A stretch of DNA of 64,000 nucleotides from Daldinia sp. FL1419 (GCA_025201765.1 MU623342.1:186001-250000); one strand, 5' to 3'; numbered from the stretch's first letter, positions 37,165 through 49,474 are shown. Notes: generated by a model not told the origin, from the sequence alone. A program made the numbers and translations.

Positions 37165-37852
37165 GGCTGTTTCCGGTCTGATTCCTGTTATTAGTTACGG
37201 ATCGAGTTGTAGAGGATATATCTCCAGTAGGGCATAAAGGTGTAAAGGCGGGATGCGGGATGCGGAGACTGGGGAATTAGGGGGCGGAGGGTGAACGTAC
37301 GTTTTTGCGGTGGTTGAGTAGCTTCGATTGACCTCTCTAGGTTGCGAGTTGATCTTGAAGATGGCCGGCGTTGCGAGTTTTGAGGTTAGGTTCATGGATC
37401 CGCGGGATGACATGTGTGTGGTCTGTGCGAGGGAGGGAGAGAGAGAGAAGTACCGACGTACCTCTTTAGCTGGGTACTATACTACCTAACCTAATGTAAC
37501 TAACTAACTAACTAGGTATTGTACAAAGTTAGGTTAGGTTAGGTACTTAGGTACATTCAAATGATGTAGACTTATAAGAGTCTCTAAAACAACACTTATA
37601 ATTATCACGTTATAATAAGATAATCTAGAATTGATTAACCTAGCTATTTACTATAGTTAATGACTACTATAAACCAATCCGAGATATTCTAGTATATTTT
37701 GAAGCTCCATAAGTCTAAAATCGACGAATGGCGATGGTTCCATCCTCCTCGGCCGACTCGGGCGAGAGATGTCATTCTATATAATTTCGCCAGATCCTTT
37801 TACATCTAATAACACAAATAACTCCTTGGTATCACTCACAGCCTTCCTCACT
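37165..37852. other. Divergent promoter region of complex I subunit and SDR genes
   Basis: It includes a possible 5' leader or presequence exon for the complex I gene (about 37305-37413, minus), a GA tract (about 37430-37447), and a stretch of TAAC/TAGG tetranucleotide repeats (about 37486-37555). No separate gene is supported. Confidence 0.5.
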
Positions 37853-38657
37853 ATGAAGATTCTCGTCGTCGGAGCTAGCGGTGCCATTGGAGGCGTAGTA
37901 CTTCGCCACTGTCTTGCTCACCCAGACATCTCAAAAGTCGTCGCGTTCGTGCGCCGGGATCTACCCGCCGACGTATCTAACAACCCGAGACTTGAATGCG
38001 TTATAATCGAAGATTTTTCAAAATGGCCAGAAGACGTATTACAAGCGCACTCGGACGCCGTGGGCATGCTTTGGTAGGTTAAGAGATAAGACTGTCAACC
38101 AGCGAAGTATTTACTAACAGGGCGTCGAAAGGAATATGGGAACCAATACGGGGAATGTACAAGCCGACTTGGAGTATCCGCTTGCCTTCATAGAAAGCAT
38201 GGGACGGGTCCTAGAAGCGAAGCCTAGGGGTACCCCCTTTAAATATGTTCATCTAAGCGGTATGTTCGTCCGTCAGAACCAGGAAGAAAGGCTATGCTTC
38301 CTGGAGGAAAACCGCAAAATGAAGGTATGCATAATATGCTCCGTCGAACTTTTGCCATATCTAACTTTTCAGGGTCGACTTGAAACCAAATCTCTCGCAT
38401 TTGCAGAGAGCCATTCTACCATATGGAAAACTTTCATTGTTAGGCCAGGAGGTGTCGCGGGTAATGGACTAATGGTCCCTAGCATGGTTGCTACCGTGCT
38501 AGGCGAGAATTGGTGTGTTCGAGTTGAAGAGTTGGCTGCGTTTATGACGTACCTCGCCATCGACGGCCAGGGCGAAGACTTACTCCTTCAAAATACGCGT
38601 ATAGTGAGAAAAGGGAGGGAGTTATTGGAGTCGTTGAAAATTAAACCTAATTCTTAA
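37853..38657 (+). CDS. NAD(P)-binding atypical short-chain dehydrogenase/NmrA-like protein
   Basis: Three exons (37853-38073, 38132-38324, 38373-38657) give 232 aa. The N-terminus MKILVVGASGAIGGVVLRH is a Rossmann beta-alpha-beta with the G-x-x-G-x-x-G dinucleotide motif. LECVIIEDFSKWPEDVLQAH follows, then the second strand region GMLWNMGTNTGN, and FKYVHLSGMFV at the core. The late IVRPGGVAGNG segment is typical of extended or atypical SDRs. The classical YxxxK active site is not obvious, so it may be a redox sensor or regulatory NmrA-like protein rather than a typical reductase. The first intron acceptor was chosen at CGAAAG/G (38131) because it restores the WNMGTNTG segment. The gene converges on the Zn2Cys6 regulator, about 130 bp apart, and a shared role is possible but unproven. 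Confidence 0.82.
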
Positions 38658-38785
38658 AAAGAGGCATGGGTGAGATTTGAGGGGTTGTATGAGTATTGTA
38701 TATTAAATCAATACAACCGTAGTTAATATAGAAAAAAAGAAGCAAAAGTCGTGGCCGTATGACAAAACGCTAAATATACCTACTA

Positions 38786-40874
38786 CTAAAATACAGCAGG
38801 ATCTATTAAGTCATCATTATTATGCGCCGCGTCCGTTAATTGTTGGGGGAGTTTTGATATGCTGGTCTTCGATCGTCTCCTTGTAAATAACAGCTTAATC
38901 AAGTGCGAGGCTGGGCTGTCAACGTCGAGGGCCGGCTGAATCGACGACATAATTATATCTTCCATTCCAGACTTGATTGTATTAAAAGTGCTCTTGGGAT
39001 CTTCGATCGTGTCGAAGGGCGTCCCAAGCGTCGATGGAGTATTCAAATCGGGGTCATTCATCATCAATAAAGAGTTTCCCGAGCTAGTAATGATATCTAG
39101 CATAGCAGAGAGAATCTCGTAGCTCTGTCTTGCCCCATGTTCTCTACCGTCAACATCCGCAGGGACTTCGAAGGAACTAACGACTTGCTCAATAAGATCA
39201 CGATCTGAATCGTATTTGGGAGCGGTCGAACGCTTTTCGTGATACTGGAGCTGTACTTTAGCGAGTAGAAGGACTACTGCAGCAAAAAAAGTCGACTGCT
39301 CGACAGTTCTACAACGGGACAGTTGATCTCTGACGTGTTGCAATCCAAGGTATCGATGAATTGTAAACCTAGATGCCTCTATACAACTTTCGAGGCTATC
39401 TAGCGTATCGGCAGTGGCTTTCCCAAATGCAATAGGCAAGTGTGTGAATATTCGCGCTTGGTAAAACCACAACTGACATATAAGACGGTTTGGCTCCTTG
39501 GCTGAATTGAGAGACCGGTCTTGGCGGAACGATGGGGCTCTCCACCAAGAAACAGACATCGAGTCTTGCAGCCTGTTTAGTGCCTCATCTGTTTCCCGGA
39601 GAATAGTACAATCTTCACCAAGGCCAACGGCGTTCCTCTGCGCAATATGCGAGACAATCAGACAAATACGACGTTGGACATTGGCGTCTTCGTCGGCAAA
39701 CGGATCTACCCAGGTCTCATCATCAGGACCAAAAGGTGCAATACCGATTCCAGGCTCGAGACCGAGCAGAAGACTGCAGTAACAGTTGCCGCATACTGTC
39801 GAAAGCCAGAGGCGCCGTTGAAGGGCTGCGTCGCTACAGGATGAGCTGCGAGCAGAAAGGGAGAAGCTGTTTTGAAACCCCCTTAACCTGGCAATGTCAA
39901 GAATTCTTCTAAACATCATCCACGCTCTTCTAATTTCGCCATCGTTAAGATAGACAGAGCTTAACAGCGTTAGACATTCTATGCCATCCAACGAAGCAGC
40001 TTCATCTTCGTGGGATAGGACGAATAGCTTGACTTGATTTACGATAGTTTCAATAGTATTTTCGATGCTTCCTGATTCTAGGGACTGTAGATCGAAACGA
40101 GGCGGGAGTTGTTGCATGTATAGCGCAAATAGGAGCAATATCTTGGCAATATGTATGGCGCCTCCGCTCGAGATTGCTTCTACGTCTACGAGTTGAAGCG
40201 TGTCGTTTGGACTGAGAACGCTCCCAAGGGGCGTTTCTGCTCCCCATAGCCCGGCTCTACTATTCGCGGCTATTGTGACTGCATCCTGCGCAGACGGTAA
40301 AAGAGCCACTAGTGGTTTCTTGTCGTCTGAAGTTTGTCCTACCTGATGAATGGCGGAACTATTATTACCGAATATGGAAAGGGGACCATCGGTCGTCGTT
40401 TGGAATAACTGAAATCGTCTGAGGACGTAGGTCTTTTAATTACAATAGCCAGGTCCAACTTACAAAATCGTCCCAGAGAGAATTAGGAACTATAGGTTCA
40501 CACTCGAATGAAGACTCGGCCGGTTGGGACCGTTCTTGCGCTTCGACCAATCTTTTTAAAAGAGATTCGATGCGCTCCAGTCTTGCTTCTTGTCTTGCTT
40601 CTTGTCCCTCCCTATCAACAGAAGTAGGGGAACTTTCATTGCTCAACTCTGCCCTAGGCGGTTGAATCGTGCATTTCGTTCCGCTCTTTGCGCACTCGGC
40701 GCAAGTATCAACTTTCTCGTCGGTGAGTTGGCATTTCACCTTGCGCTTCCTACCTAATATGAGATGTCAACTTGAAGCAAAGAGCCAAAGCCATATTTTT
40801 AACGGATTGGTCGTACATTGGTAACAACTCCGAGTACTTCGGCGCAAGCGTTTACGGGAGGGACCGGCCTCCAT
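38786..40874 (-). CDS. Zn2Cys6 fungal transcription factor
   Basis: Three exons (40874-40817, 40753-40464, 40408-38786) give 656 aa. The DNA-binding cluster begins at residue 17 (CYQCRKRKVKCQLTDEK, then TCAECAKSGTKC), with C-x2-C-x6-C-x9-C-x2-C-x6-C spacing. The first Cys pair is split by an intron, as often seen. A coiled-coil dimerisation helix follows (LERIESLLKRLVEAQER). The large C-terminal middle-homology region carries LLLFALYMQQLPP, RRAWMMFRRILDIARLRGF and LWLSTVCGNCYCSLLLG-type segments. Such proteins are nuclear regulators that bind CGG-containing sites. The target genes cannot be read from the sequence, although the adjacent SDR is a candidate by proximity only. Confidence 0.92.
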
Positions 40875-41462
40875 TTTGAAGCGATCATCTACATGGCATG
40901 TTTATGGAAAAGGAAAATATGTCATTAGGTTAAATAAATCAAATTAATAGTTATTTAAACTTTAAAGAGTCTTCTTAGTTACTAATTAATAGAGATGAAT
41001 CGAATAAGAATAACAATGAGATGCTACATAGTAGGTCATGTATCTATGTACAAAGGTATCTAAGTAAGTACCCATAAATATTGCACAATCTATATCTTTG
41101 ATCCAATCACAAAACGGCATTGCTCGGAAAATCGGACTGTGCTCAACCGGCACTACATCTAGAGGTACCTTATTGATAGGGCGACGTAATCGCAGACCCC
41201 CATGTACCTTTGAAGCTTGGCAGGTACGGGCTACGGGCTACGTATACCAGACCTCCAAAATTCCCGGGGCAGCAAGTACGACTGGAAGATTTGGAGACAG
41301 CTGGTCCGATCCAAAACTTCTTAAAAAAGCCCAAAACTTAGAATTTATACCAAAATAAAAATAGGACATAGGTCCCATGCGCGGCGATATTTCTGCTGTC
41401 GCACCCCTTTTCTTCTTCTCCTGTTCTCCCTAAAGCCGATTGATCACAGAGATACCACCGAG
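40875..41462. other. Divergent promoter region of the Zn2Cys6 gene and WBP1
   Basis: The AT-rich half lies next to the regulator and the CT-rich half before WBP1 (TTTTCTTCTTCTCC at about 41409-41422). No coding segment is supported. Confidence 0.5.
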
Positions 41463-43093
41463 ATGAAGTCGTTCATATCATTTGTCGTCCTTCTCTTTGT
41501 GGCCCTTGTTCATGCGATCAGCTCTAGCGGGAATAGGCTGCTGGTCGTTCTCGAGGATGTCGCTGAGAAGGAGGGCTACTCTAAATTCCTAGGTGATTTA
41601 GAAGGTAAATAAAGCTAAAGCTAATATCTACCACTAGTATTATATCTCGTTCGTGCGACTAATACAATATATTATCATAATTAATTAGGTCGAGGATTCC
41701 AGATCAACTACGAAACTCCCAAGAGCGAAAGTCTGAGCTTGTTCCACTTGGGCGAGAAGTCTTACGACCATGTTCTATTTCTACCGACAAAGTCAAAGGG
41801 TAAGCTTATTTATTGCATAGTGTTTATATTGTTCAGAGCTGTTCAGAGCTGTTCACAATCCTTCACATTGTATGGTTTTTATATCATGAGACTGACAGCG
41901 CCGCAGGACTTGGCCCAAATTTAACACCCAAGATCCTCCTCGACTTTATTAATGCCAATGGTAACATTCTTCTGGCCCTCTCAGCATCTCAACCAGCTCC
42001 CACATCCATTGTCTCCCTCCTCCTCGAATTGGACATTCACCTACCCTCCGACCGACAGGGCCTCGTAGTCGACCACTTCAACTACGACGTCTTGTCTGCA
42101 CCAGAGAAGCACGATGTGCTCTTACTCAAGCCCCCGGGTTCCCTCCGACCAGATATCAAGGACTTCTTCAGCCCAGTCGATGGAGGTGCGGAAGTTATCG
42201 CGTACCCCAGAGGATCCGGCGCAGCCCTTGGCTCAGGTGCCCTCCTTACCCCGATCCTCCGCGCTCCCTCGACATCTTACAGCTACAATCCAAAGGAGCA
42301 AGCCGAAGTTGTCGACGAGCTCTTCGCAGCTGGGTCCCAACTCTCCCTCGTGAGCAGCTTCCAAGCTCGCAACTCGGCTCGATTCACTCTCGTTGGTTCC
42401 GCCGAGATGTTGAGCGACAAGTGGTTCGACGCCAAGGTCAAGAAGGTCGGCGAGGAGAAGGAGGTTAGCACTGCTAACCGTGAATTCGCCAAGCGTGTGG
42501 CGGGCTGGACCTTTAAGGAGATTGGCGTGCTGAGAGTGAACTGGATCGAGCACCACCTAAATGAAGCTGGCCAGAGTAATACCAGCAACCCCAAGATTTA
42601 CCGTATCAAGAACGATGTGGTATGTTTTCCAAGCTCGCAAAGCAGCTTCCATCCGTTTACTAATATCAACTAGACGTACTCTATCTCCCTTTCCGAGTAC
42701 TCCTGGGACAAATACACCCCCTTTACCGTCCCAGACAATGACGCTCTGCAGCTAGAATTCAGCATGCTGTCCCCCTTCCACCGTCTGCAGCTCCTCCCTA
42801 CTATTTCCTCCGAGGACAGTACCACGTACTCCGTGTCCTTCAGGCTGCCCGACCAACACGGCATCTTCAACTTCAAGGTCAACTACAAGCGGCCCTTCTT
42901 CAGCAACGTCGAGGAGAAGAACACCGTTTCGGTCCGCCACTTTGCCCACGACGAGTGGCCCCGCAGCTACGTCATCAGCGGCGCTTGGCCCTGGATTGCG
43001 GGTATCGCCGCCACCGTCACCGGATGGTTGGGCTTCTGCGCTATTTGGCTGTATAGCAAGCCCGCCGCTACCTCGGAGAAGAAGAGACAATAG
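41463..43093 (+). CDS. WBP1: Oligosaccharyltransferase subunit WBP1/OST48
   Basis: Four exons (41463-41604, 41689-41799, 41907-42619, 42674-43093) give 461 aa. The signal peptide MKSFISFVVLLFVALVHA is followed by the OST48 opening NRLLVVLEDVAEKEGYSKF and the DHVLFLPTKSKGLGPNLTP segment. A long lumenal region carries the conserved FAKRVAGWTFKEIGVLRV and VNYKRPFFSN. The C-terminal TM helix is WPWIAGIAATVTGWLGFCAIWLY, with the short cytosolic tail KPAATSEKKRQ ending in a KKxx-like ER retrieval pattern. The protein is an essential non-catalytic subunit of the ER oligosaccharyltransferase that transfers dolichol-linked glycan to nascent chains. Length and topology match the family. All splice junctions are in frame and no lesions are seen. 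Confidence 0.95.
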
Positions 43094-44079
43094 ATGTCAT
43101 GTGATATGATGGATGTAGGTGTCTTAGGTATATAGACACCGAGGCAAATATGAATGAAATCAATTGATGTAATTATGGGTCCTGTGAGTGATTGTGTACC
43201 TACTTGTGGAATGGTACGTTACAATGCGGCATGGTACGCGACGTACCCTTAAGATATCTGATCTGGTGGTTCAAAAGACCTACGAAGAAGATGGTGGCAG
43301 CGGGTGTACGACTACGGCACAATAAAACTGATTGTCGTATAGAAGGTAACTCGTCTTCGTCTCAGAGGACGGATGGCTAGATCTATATACTAGGACGCCG
43401 TCCGGCGCGGAACAGCTAATAAAGGTCTATTCATGAAATATATACCATGTTCCAAACTTATCAGGATTGTACCCAGGCACTAATGGGATGCGTCTCAAGT
43501 TACGTACGTAGGTATCTAACTAACAGTCCCGATGACTATATTCAACTTATCTTGGCGTACATGCCCACGTCGCAGAGTCATTTACATATCTATGTAGGTA
43601 CCTAACCTAGGTAGTTAAGTGGCACGGATCCCATGTTACGGGCCGTTGCAATTCGTAACCCCCCTAAAGCTATTTATCTTCAACGGGCCGCTTGAAATCT
43701 AACTCATGCTTCTACAGTTGCGGTATCGCGAGGAACTCTCCCACTATAGCGTTATGAAGCTCCTGCCTAAAGAACAAGTCATTGGTTCCATGTAAGACAC
43801 CCAAAGGCCCTGACGGTTAGTTTGCTAGGTGTAGAGAATAAGTGATGCTATAGCGATGTGCCTTGACTGACCTACGTGGCCATGTAAGGTGTTTCCTTAT
43901 GCTGCATTGGCTAGTATATAAACTGGTTACTTGGCTAAGTGCTAATTTCTTCTGCTCTCTGCGATTACACCGTAACTAAAACCCACCCTCCTATAATAAC
44001 CTGACAAGACCGAACAAGCGCGACAATGTGCTGAGCATACGCTCTCGTCTGCGTCTGCTGGGACTACCTAGTATCTGGT

Positions 44080-44149
<70 letters not shown>

Positions 44150-46308
44150 CGGGGGGCGGGNNNNNNNNNNTACAACACCCAACAACCGGGACAATGGGCT
44201 GTGCAAACGCTATCGTCTGCGTCTGCTGGGACTACCTATTTTTTGGTGGGCCCCCCCCCCCCCCCCCCCCAACGGAATCTTGCACAATGGTCCAGCCCGG
44301 CGCCGTGGACCCGATGACCGGACTTCTCTTTTAGTCCCCCTAAATATCGCTTCCGGGTATGCCCCTCCCATCGTTCATCGTACATGAGCATGGGTCCTTT
44401 ATGCGTGGGCCACGACATGGTGCTAGATGCTGAGCGAGTCAAAGTGAGGACAACTAGCGGTGGGATATTGGAAAGGGGCAGAAGCTCGACAACTGCGACG
44501 GAAGCTGTCATGGGGGCACCTATTTACTTGCCTACAAAGATACGCTGGGTACTAGTTAGACGAACGTATATACAAGCCGTATCTAGTAATCGTTGCGTAT
44601 ATTGAATTAAAAACCCCTTATGAGGAGCGTCTTTAGATCTAATACTCGGAAGATAATAGATGGGTAAATAGGAATATTAGTGAGATGAATTTAGACCAAC
44701 ATGAAAAAAAGGGTTGCAGGTAAGTTTAGCGATAGTTCCTACTTATGCATCTCGCTGTAGGAGTTGGGTAGGAGAGAAATAGACTTGTCATCTTCTAAAC
44801 GCTTTTTTTGCTTATTAGTCCTCAGTTGTCCGCTCGTATATGCTATCTCCTAGTTATGAGCTACAGTGACTTCCTAGGTGCAGCTTTTGATACGGTGGAA
44901 TGATAGGGGATTCAACAAGATATACCCTCAGATTAGCTCTCAAGTTCTCACTGACAACCATTCCCTTGCCCCCTTTTCGCACAATGACCAGAGTGACGAA
45001 AGCGGTGCCCGTTAGGGTCGCCAAACACACCCGGGCCAAAGTGACGAAAGTAGGGTTCGTTCAGGCTGCCTGCAAATTTGGCTTTTTGGAAATTGGTCAT
45101 CACAGGGCATTCTTTAATTGTATCGTTGCTGCTGATGCAGCCGAGAAAGAAAAAGGAGAACCTGAAAGCATAGACAATCACAGTATCCCGTCATCGTCAG
45201 ATTAACCAGCCCTCCAAGCATCCAGCAAGGCTCCGATTGAAAACTATGAGGGACTTCATCGAATGTATGTCATTCTCAATATGTGCTAATTGTCGTCATT
45301 GCCCCTGTGCTGAATGCCTGAAAAAGACTGGATGGTCCTAGAGATGGGAAGTGGATGCCGTGTTAAAGGTGTGTATCTCCCAGCTCAGATTTCTGTTCTT
45401 GGATTTCGTCATTTGCTATAGACCTAAAAAGATCGTACAGCTCCAACAATCTCCGTGATAATTTTCTTCACTGCTAGGTTACAAAGTTTTCTAATGAACG
45501 GAGTTCATTTATGGGTGCTGTCGGTCGTTGATCGTAGATAGGAGGCAGACGCTTGTCCGTTTGTTCGGATTGGACTGCAACCCTGAGAAGAATCAAAAGG
45601 GTTGGAAGAGCCAAGAAAGTCGAGTGTTTTCGAAGCAAAGAAAATATGAAATTTTAGAATCGGGTAAGATATCAACCAAGCGGCAAATCTAAAATGTGCG
45701 ATTGAATCACCATCGCGAAGCACGGTTGACACTTGCACGTAACTTGTGAGAAATTGCTGTACAGCTCTCCGTAGGAAACGGAGGCTTCAGGGAGATAGTA
45801 GTCAGGAATAAGAGTGCCACTATATCGACGAATAGTCCTACCAGATCGACATCTTTTGAAGCGAAATAAATGACAGTTTTGCCACGATGGTTAGAAGGAA
45901 GATGAAATTGTTAGAATAAGAGTTAGAGTTAAATCTTGACGCTGAAAGTTCGAGATACATATACGCAGCGATACTTGGGTACTTTCGATTAATAGAAAGA
46001 GCGCACTGGGCTTCAGAAGGTCGCGTCGCGTTTTAGAGCTATGTATATGATTGGCCGACTAGGCAAGTACTAGCTGCGATGCCCCCACCCTATCTCTAGG
46101 TACCTAGGTAGACAAGCCGAAGTAAGAATGGAAGCAAGGCTGAGAAATTTCACTGTGCTTCCCAGTACGCCGGTACCCAATAAATCCCATAAATTAGGTA
46201 CCTATGTACTAACATGCATACTAACATGTACCTTTTCAACCCTTTCTCAAACAATTCGTAATTTCTCAACTATACCAGAAGTCGTTTCAATAAGATACAA
46301 CAGTCAAA
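43094..46308. other. Gene-poor region with assembly gap
   Basis: No protein gene is supported in 3.2 kb. It contains a TAGGTACCTAACCTAGGTA block (about 43593-43614), the poly-G/N/poly-C problem region (44004-44270), and TCTAGGTACCTAGGTAG (46095-46111) near the ISY1 promoter. Short frames such as 44900-45205 show no domain. Confidence 0.55.
44004..44270. other. Assembly gap: poly-G tract, 10 N, near-repeat, poly-C tract
   Basis: A G-run with three interrupting C fills 44081-44160, followed by N at 44161-44170. The sequence before it (44004-44080) reappears after it (44172-44248) with the same offset throughout. The block 44045-44070 is identical and roughly a dozen mismatches, mostly G/C swaps, lie elsewhere. 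The second copy then runs into C20 (44251-44270). This looks like two low-quality contig ends reading the same locus. Confidence 0.85.
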
Positions 46309-47116
46309 ATGGTAAGTAAATGCGATTCTGTGTACCTCCCCTTCTCTAGGAAGTTCATGATTAACTCTCGAATAGGCGCGTAACTCGGAGAAAGCCCAGT
46401 CTATGCTCTTTCGCTTTCGCGAGGCGCAAGCTGCGGACTTGGGTATCATCGATGCAGGACGAGCGCGACGACCCAAGGTTATCACAGAGGTAGACTCGAT
46501 TCCGGCTTGCGAAAAATGGAGAGGCCAAACACTCAAAGAAATCAGTCGGAAAATGTCCCGAATCCAAGAGACTTCTCTTAGCGACTACCAGATTCGAGAT
46601 CTTAACGACGAAATAAACAAGCTCATGCGAGAGAAACACATGTGGGAGGTGCAAATCCGGAATTTAGGTGGTCCTAATTACATGCGTGGTGGTGGCAAAG
46701 TCTATGATGAAATGGGTAGGGAGATACCGGGAGGAGGCAAGGGATATAGGTATTTCGGACGAGCGAAAGAATTGCCTGGTGTGAAAGAACTGCTCGAAGC
46801 TGCTGCGCAGAAGAAACTGCAAGACTCAGAAAAGCCCTTAGAGTCTCGCGAGGACCTGAGGAAAGCAGTCGACGCCAAGTATTACGGATATGCACCCGAC
46901 GAAGAAGGTGACGCATTACTCGAATACGAGGCCGAGAAGGAGCAGGAGGCATTCGAGGAATTATTGAAACGAGGGAAGGCAGACCCTCCCCCAGGATGGG
47001 AACCTCTACCTGGTGATACAGGAGACGGGAAGGCCTGGGAGTTGCCTACGTTAGAGGAAGTACAGCAAGAGCTTATAGAAAGGAGAAGGCGGAAACTGCT
47101 CGACCAGATTCAATAG
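46309..47116 (+). CDS. ISY1: Pre-mRNA-splicing factor ISY1
   Basis: The first exon is just the start codon ATG (46309-46311). It is followed by a 64-nt intron (GTAAGTAAAT...CGAATAG), and the rest lies in 46376-47116, giving 247 aa. The mature start, MARNSEKAQSMLFRFREAQ, is the conserved ISY1 N-terminus. RARRPKVITEVDSIPACEKW, ISRKMSRIQETSLSDYQIRD and NLGGPNYMRGGGK follow. The C-terminal half has acidic and basic helices and ends in RRRRKLLDQIQ. ISY1 belongs to the NineTeen-associated spliceosome complex, binds near the active site at the first step, and affects splicing fidelity. The family length (about 240-290 aa) matches. The exon assignment is supported because no other ATG upstream keeps the conserved MARNSEKAQ start. 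Confidence 0.95.
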
Positions 47117-47370
47117 GTATCTGTCTACAGCCCATTTCGTTTATTGCCTTTATTTATACCACTTCTCCAGGACTATATTAAAGAGGTATCGGAGAGAGTA
47201 TCGTCGACTACATCTTTTGGCAGTTTTTCCTGGGTCTTTCGTTACGGTTTCCAGCATCTCGTTCGTTAGTGTATCAAATACCCCCTTTATACGCCCAATC
47301 AGTCAAGATATTACATCACAAGTAAAGTAACATAGCCATTGGCACATCCGAGCGGCAAATTGAATGCAGG

Positions 47371-49474
47371 ATGTCTTATCAATACGGTCAGGGCCTTTCT
47401 CCGACCTCTTCATCTTATCCTGGGTTCGCCCTCTGTGATCTCGATATGGGAGAGCAATGGGCTCGATATCTTCACAGATGTCGAGGTAAGACCACGGGGG
47501 GACACGTCCCAGGTGAATAGTATGAGCCTGAGGCCGAGCCGGAGATTTGTCCATACGAAAGTAACGGCCAACCAAAATATTTTGGGTTTCCGAGCTTATC
47601 GTCACCTTCACGGTTTGTCCCGTCCTGTCTCTGAGACTATAGTAGCTATTTAGTAAACTAACAGTAGATCATGCTATAGCTACGATAGGTCTAACTCGTC
47701 TTCGTTCATAGGGACAGCTACTCCCTCCGAGACAATATCGAGCTATGCCTCTTATCTGGATGACGATAGGCCAGTAAATAGCTTAGATCGAGAGGCGAGC
47801 GACGGATCTAATCAATCAATATGTACTTTGCTCTACGAATCAATAAAGTGGGCTGCTCGTAAAGCCTACAGGTCCTCTCCTGCCACTACTGATGCATCAA
47901 CTCAAACTACCCTATTCAACGACAACACTTACGGTTACAACAGTGATAACCGTATTCGAAGCAACACGGACAACTATAGTGGTAGTATTGCCAGCGGTTA
48001 TACCCGCGGTGATTATCATGGTATCAACCGTGCCACCACCGTTGGAAAAGGTATAGGAGAAGGTGCTGGTAATTCTAGTCAAGTATCTAATCGCCATATT
48101 CGATGGGCTGACATCGAAACTATCCGCTCCACATCTAAAATGCCATCCATCTTCTATCGAGGCAATGGTAACAACGACAAGAGAAGGAAACTAATGGCTG
48201 TTGCGTGCCCTGCCAGAAGTCTTCCCAGCCACTTGAGCGAAGCAGGCAACAGTATGTCAGCGTTAGGCCCGGTTGAGGCGTCGGCGCTACATCCAACAAG
48301 TTCTAACAGCCCAGAACCCGAAGGTCCTATAACCCCAGGGCCTAGCCGAGCAACTAGTCCCACTGACAGCGAGGGGTCCAGCAGTACAATAAGAACCGGC
48401 AACACAACAGTCCCATCTCCCGAGCCTATTCCGGCCGCCCATCTCGTCCCAGCCAACGAAGAAACGGAAGAATCTTCTGCTAATCCCGCGCCATCTGTTA
48501 GTAGCACACAAACGAGTACAGAAAGTTTGGAACCCTTTCCTCCCCTAAATCCCCGATGGGGCGGCGGTTATTCACAAGCGACCAATACCTGCTCTGTCAA
48601 CACACAAGCAGGCGGCTCGGCCGAGACTATCATATCCCTGCCCGAGCCCGTGGTAGTAAGACAGACACATGAGGAGCAAACCACGAGCCTAGCCAGCCCC
48701 TCGCCGCGGAGACCGGGCGGCTCAAACCAGCTACTAGACGCCGAAATTATAGATATGGTAAACGCCCAAATGGTCAACATAGCAGAGCGTCTCGAAGCAA
48801 CCGACAATGTAATGGGGATGGCGCAGCAGATGCAGGGGTGGATGGGGCGACAAACAGTATTGCCCTACCGACCGCTTTCCCATTCGCCTTCCGGTCGCGC
48901 GGCTTCTGCCACAGCGACCATGCAGGACGGCACGCTGGAAGTGTGGCTAACCCCGGGATCGATTTTGTCGCCCTGCGAACCCCTCTTCCAAGCTCCACCC
49001 CCTCCGTATCAACGCGAACCTCCATACGATCCTCTACAAGACCACCGAGCAATCCCCCTCCTACCCCTGAGTCCTATTCCCACTCTCGCCCCTGCTCCCG
49101 CCCCTGCTCCTGCTCCTGCTCCCACTCCCACTCCCACTCCCACTCCCACTCCCGCTCCCGCTCCCGCTCCCGTTCCCACTCTTGCCCCCGCTCCCACTCC
49201 TGCTCCCACTCCTGCTCCTGCTCTCGCTCCTGCTCCCGCTCCTACTCCCGCTTTCGAGTTAAATCCGCCTCCACCGTCTACGGCACGGATGTTCTACGTC
49301 CGGGCGGCACGGGTTTCCGCGCGTTTGCAAGATTGGTTCTGGGAGCTCTCGATGGCGGAGCAGCTTGGGCTTTGCTCTATGCTGTTGTTGCTTCTGGTCT
49401 TTGGCCCCTTGCTGTATACGCTTATTTGGAGCGTAGAGCATGCGCGGTGGCGTGTGCCGAAAAAGGAACCGTAG
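47371..49474 (+). CDS. Pro-rich tail-anchored membrane protein, function unknown
   Basis: Two exons (47371-47485, 47712-49474) with a 226-nt intron give 625 aa. The model starts at MSYQYGQGLSPTSSSYPGF and joins in frame to GTATPSETISSYASYLDDD. The middle is long and disordered, Ser/Thr/Pro/Asn-rich. A short helical segment, EIIDMVNAQMVNIAERLEAT, lies near residue 390. A proline dipeptide tract of AP and TP units fills about residues 496-552 (49080-49255). One hydrophobic helix near the end (LGLCSMLLLLLVFGPLLYTL, about 589-608) is followed by a short basic tail (ARWRVPKKEP). This layout suggests a C-terminally anchored protein with a rod-like Pro-rich neck. No known domain was recognised. The 5' exon is the less certain part. 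Confidence 0.65.
49080..49255 (+). repeat. Hexanucleotide-based repeat encoding AP/TP dipeptides
   Basis: Imperfect CCYGCT/CCCACT units follow one another for about 175 bp inside the Pro-rich protein. The other frames read as His-Ser/Arg-Ser and, antisense, as Gly-Ala/Gly-Val repeats, which explains the overlapping open frames. Confidence 0.9.

Noticed and set aside
44028..44387. Poly-glycine and poly-proline open frames around the gap
   Set aside because: They are produced by the G/C homopolymers and N characters.
47303..47611. Minus-strand frame of 102 codons with plausible composition
   Set aside because: It overlaps the first exon and intron of the Pro-rich gene on the opposite strand. 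No family was recognised and there is no splice context.
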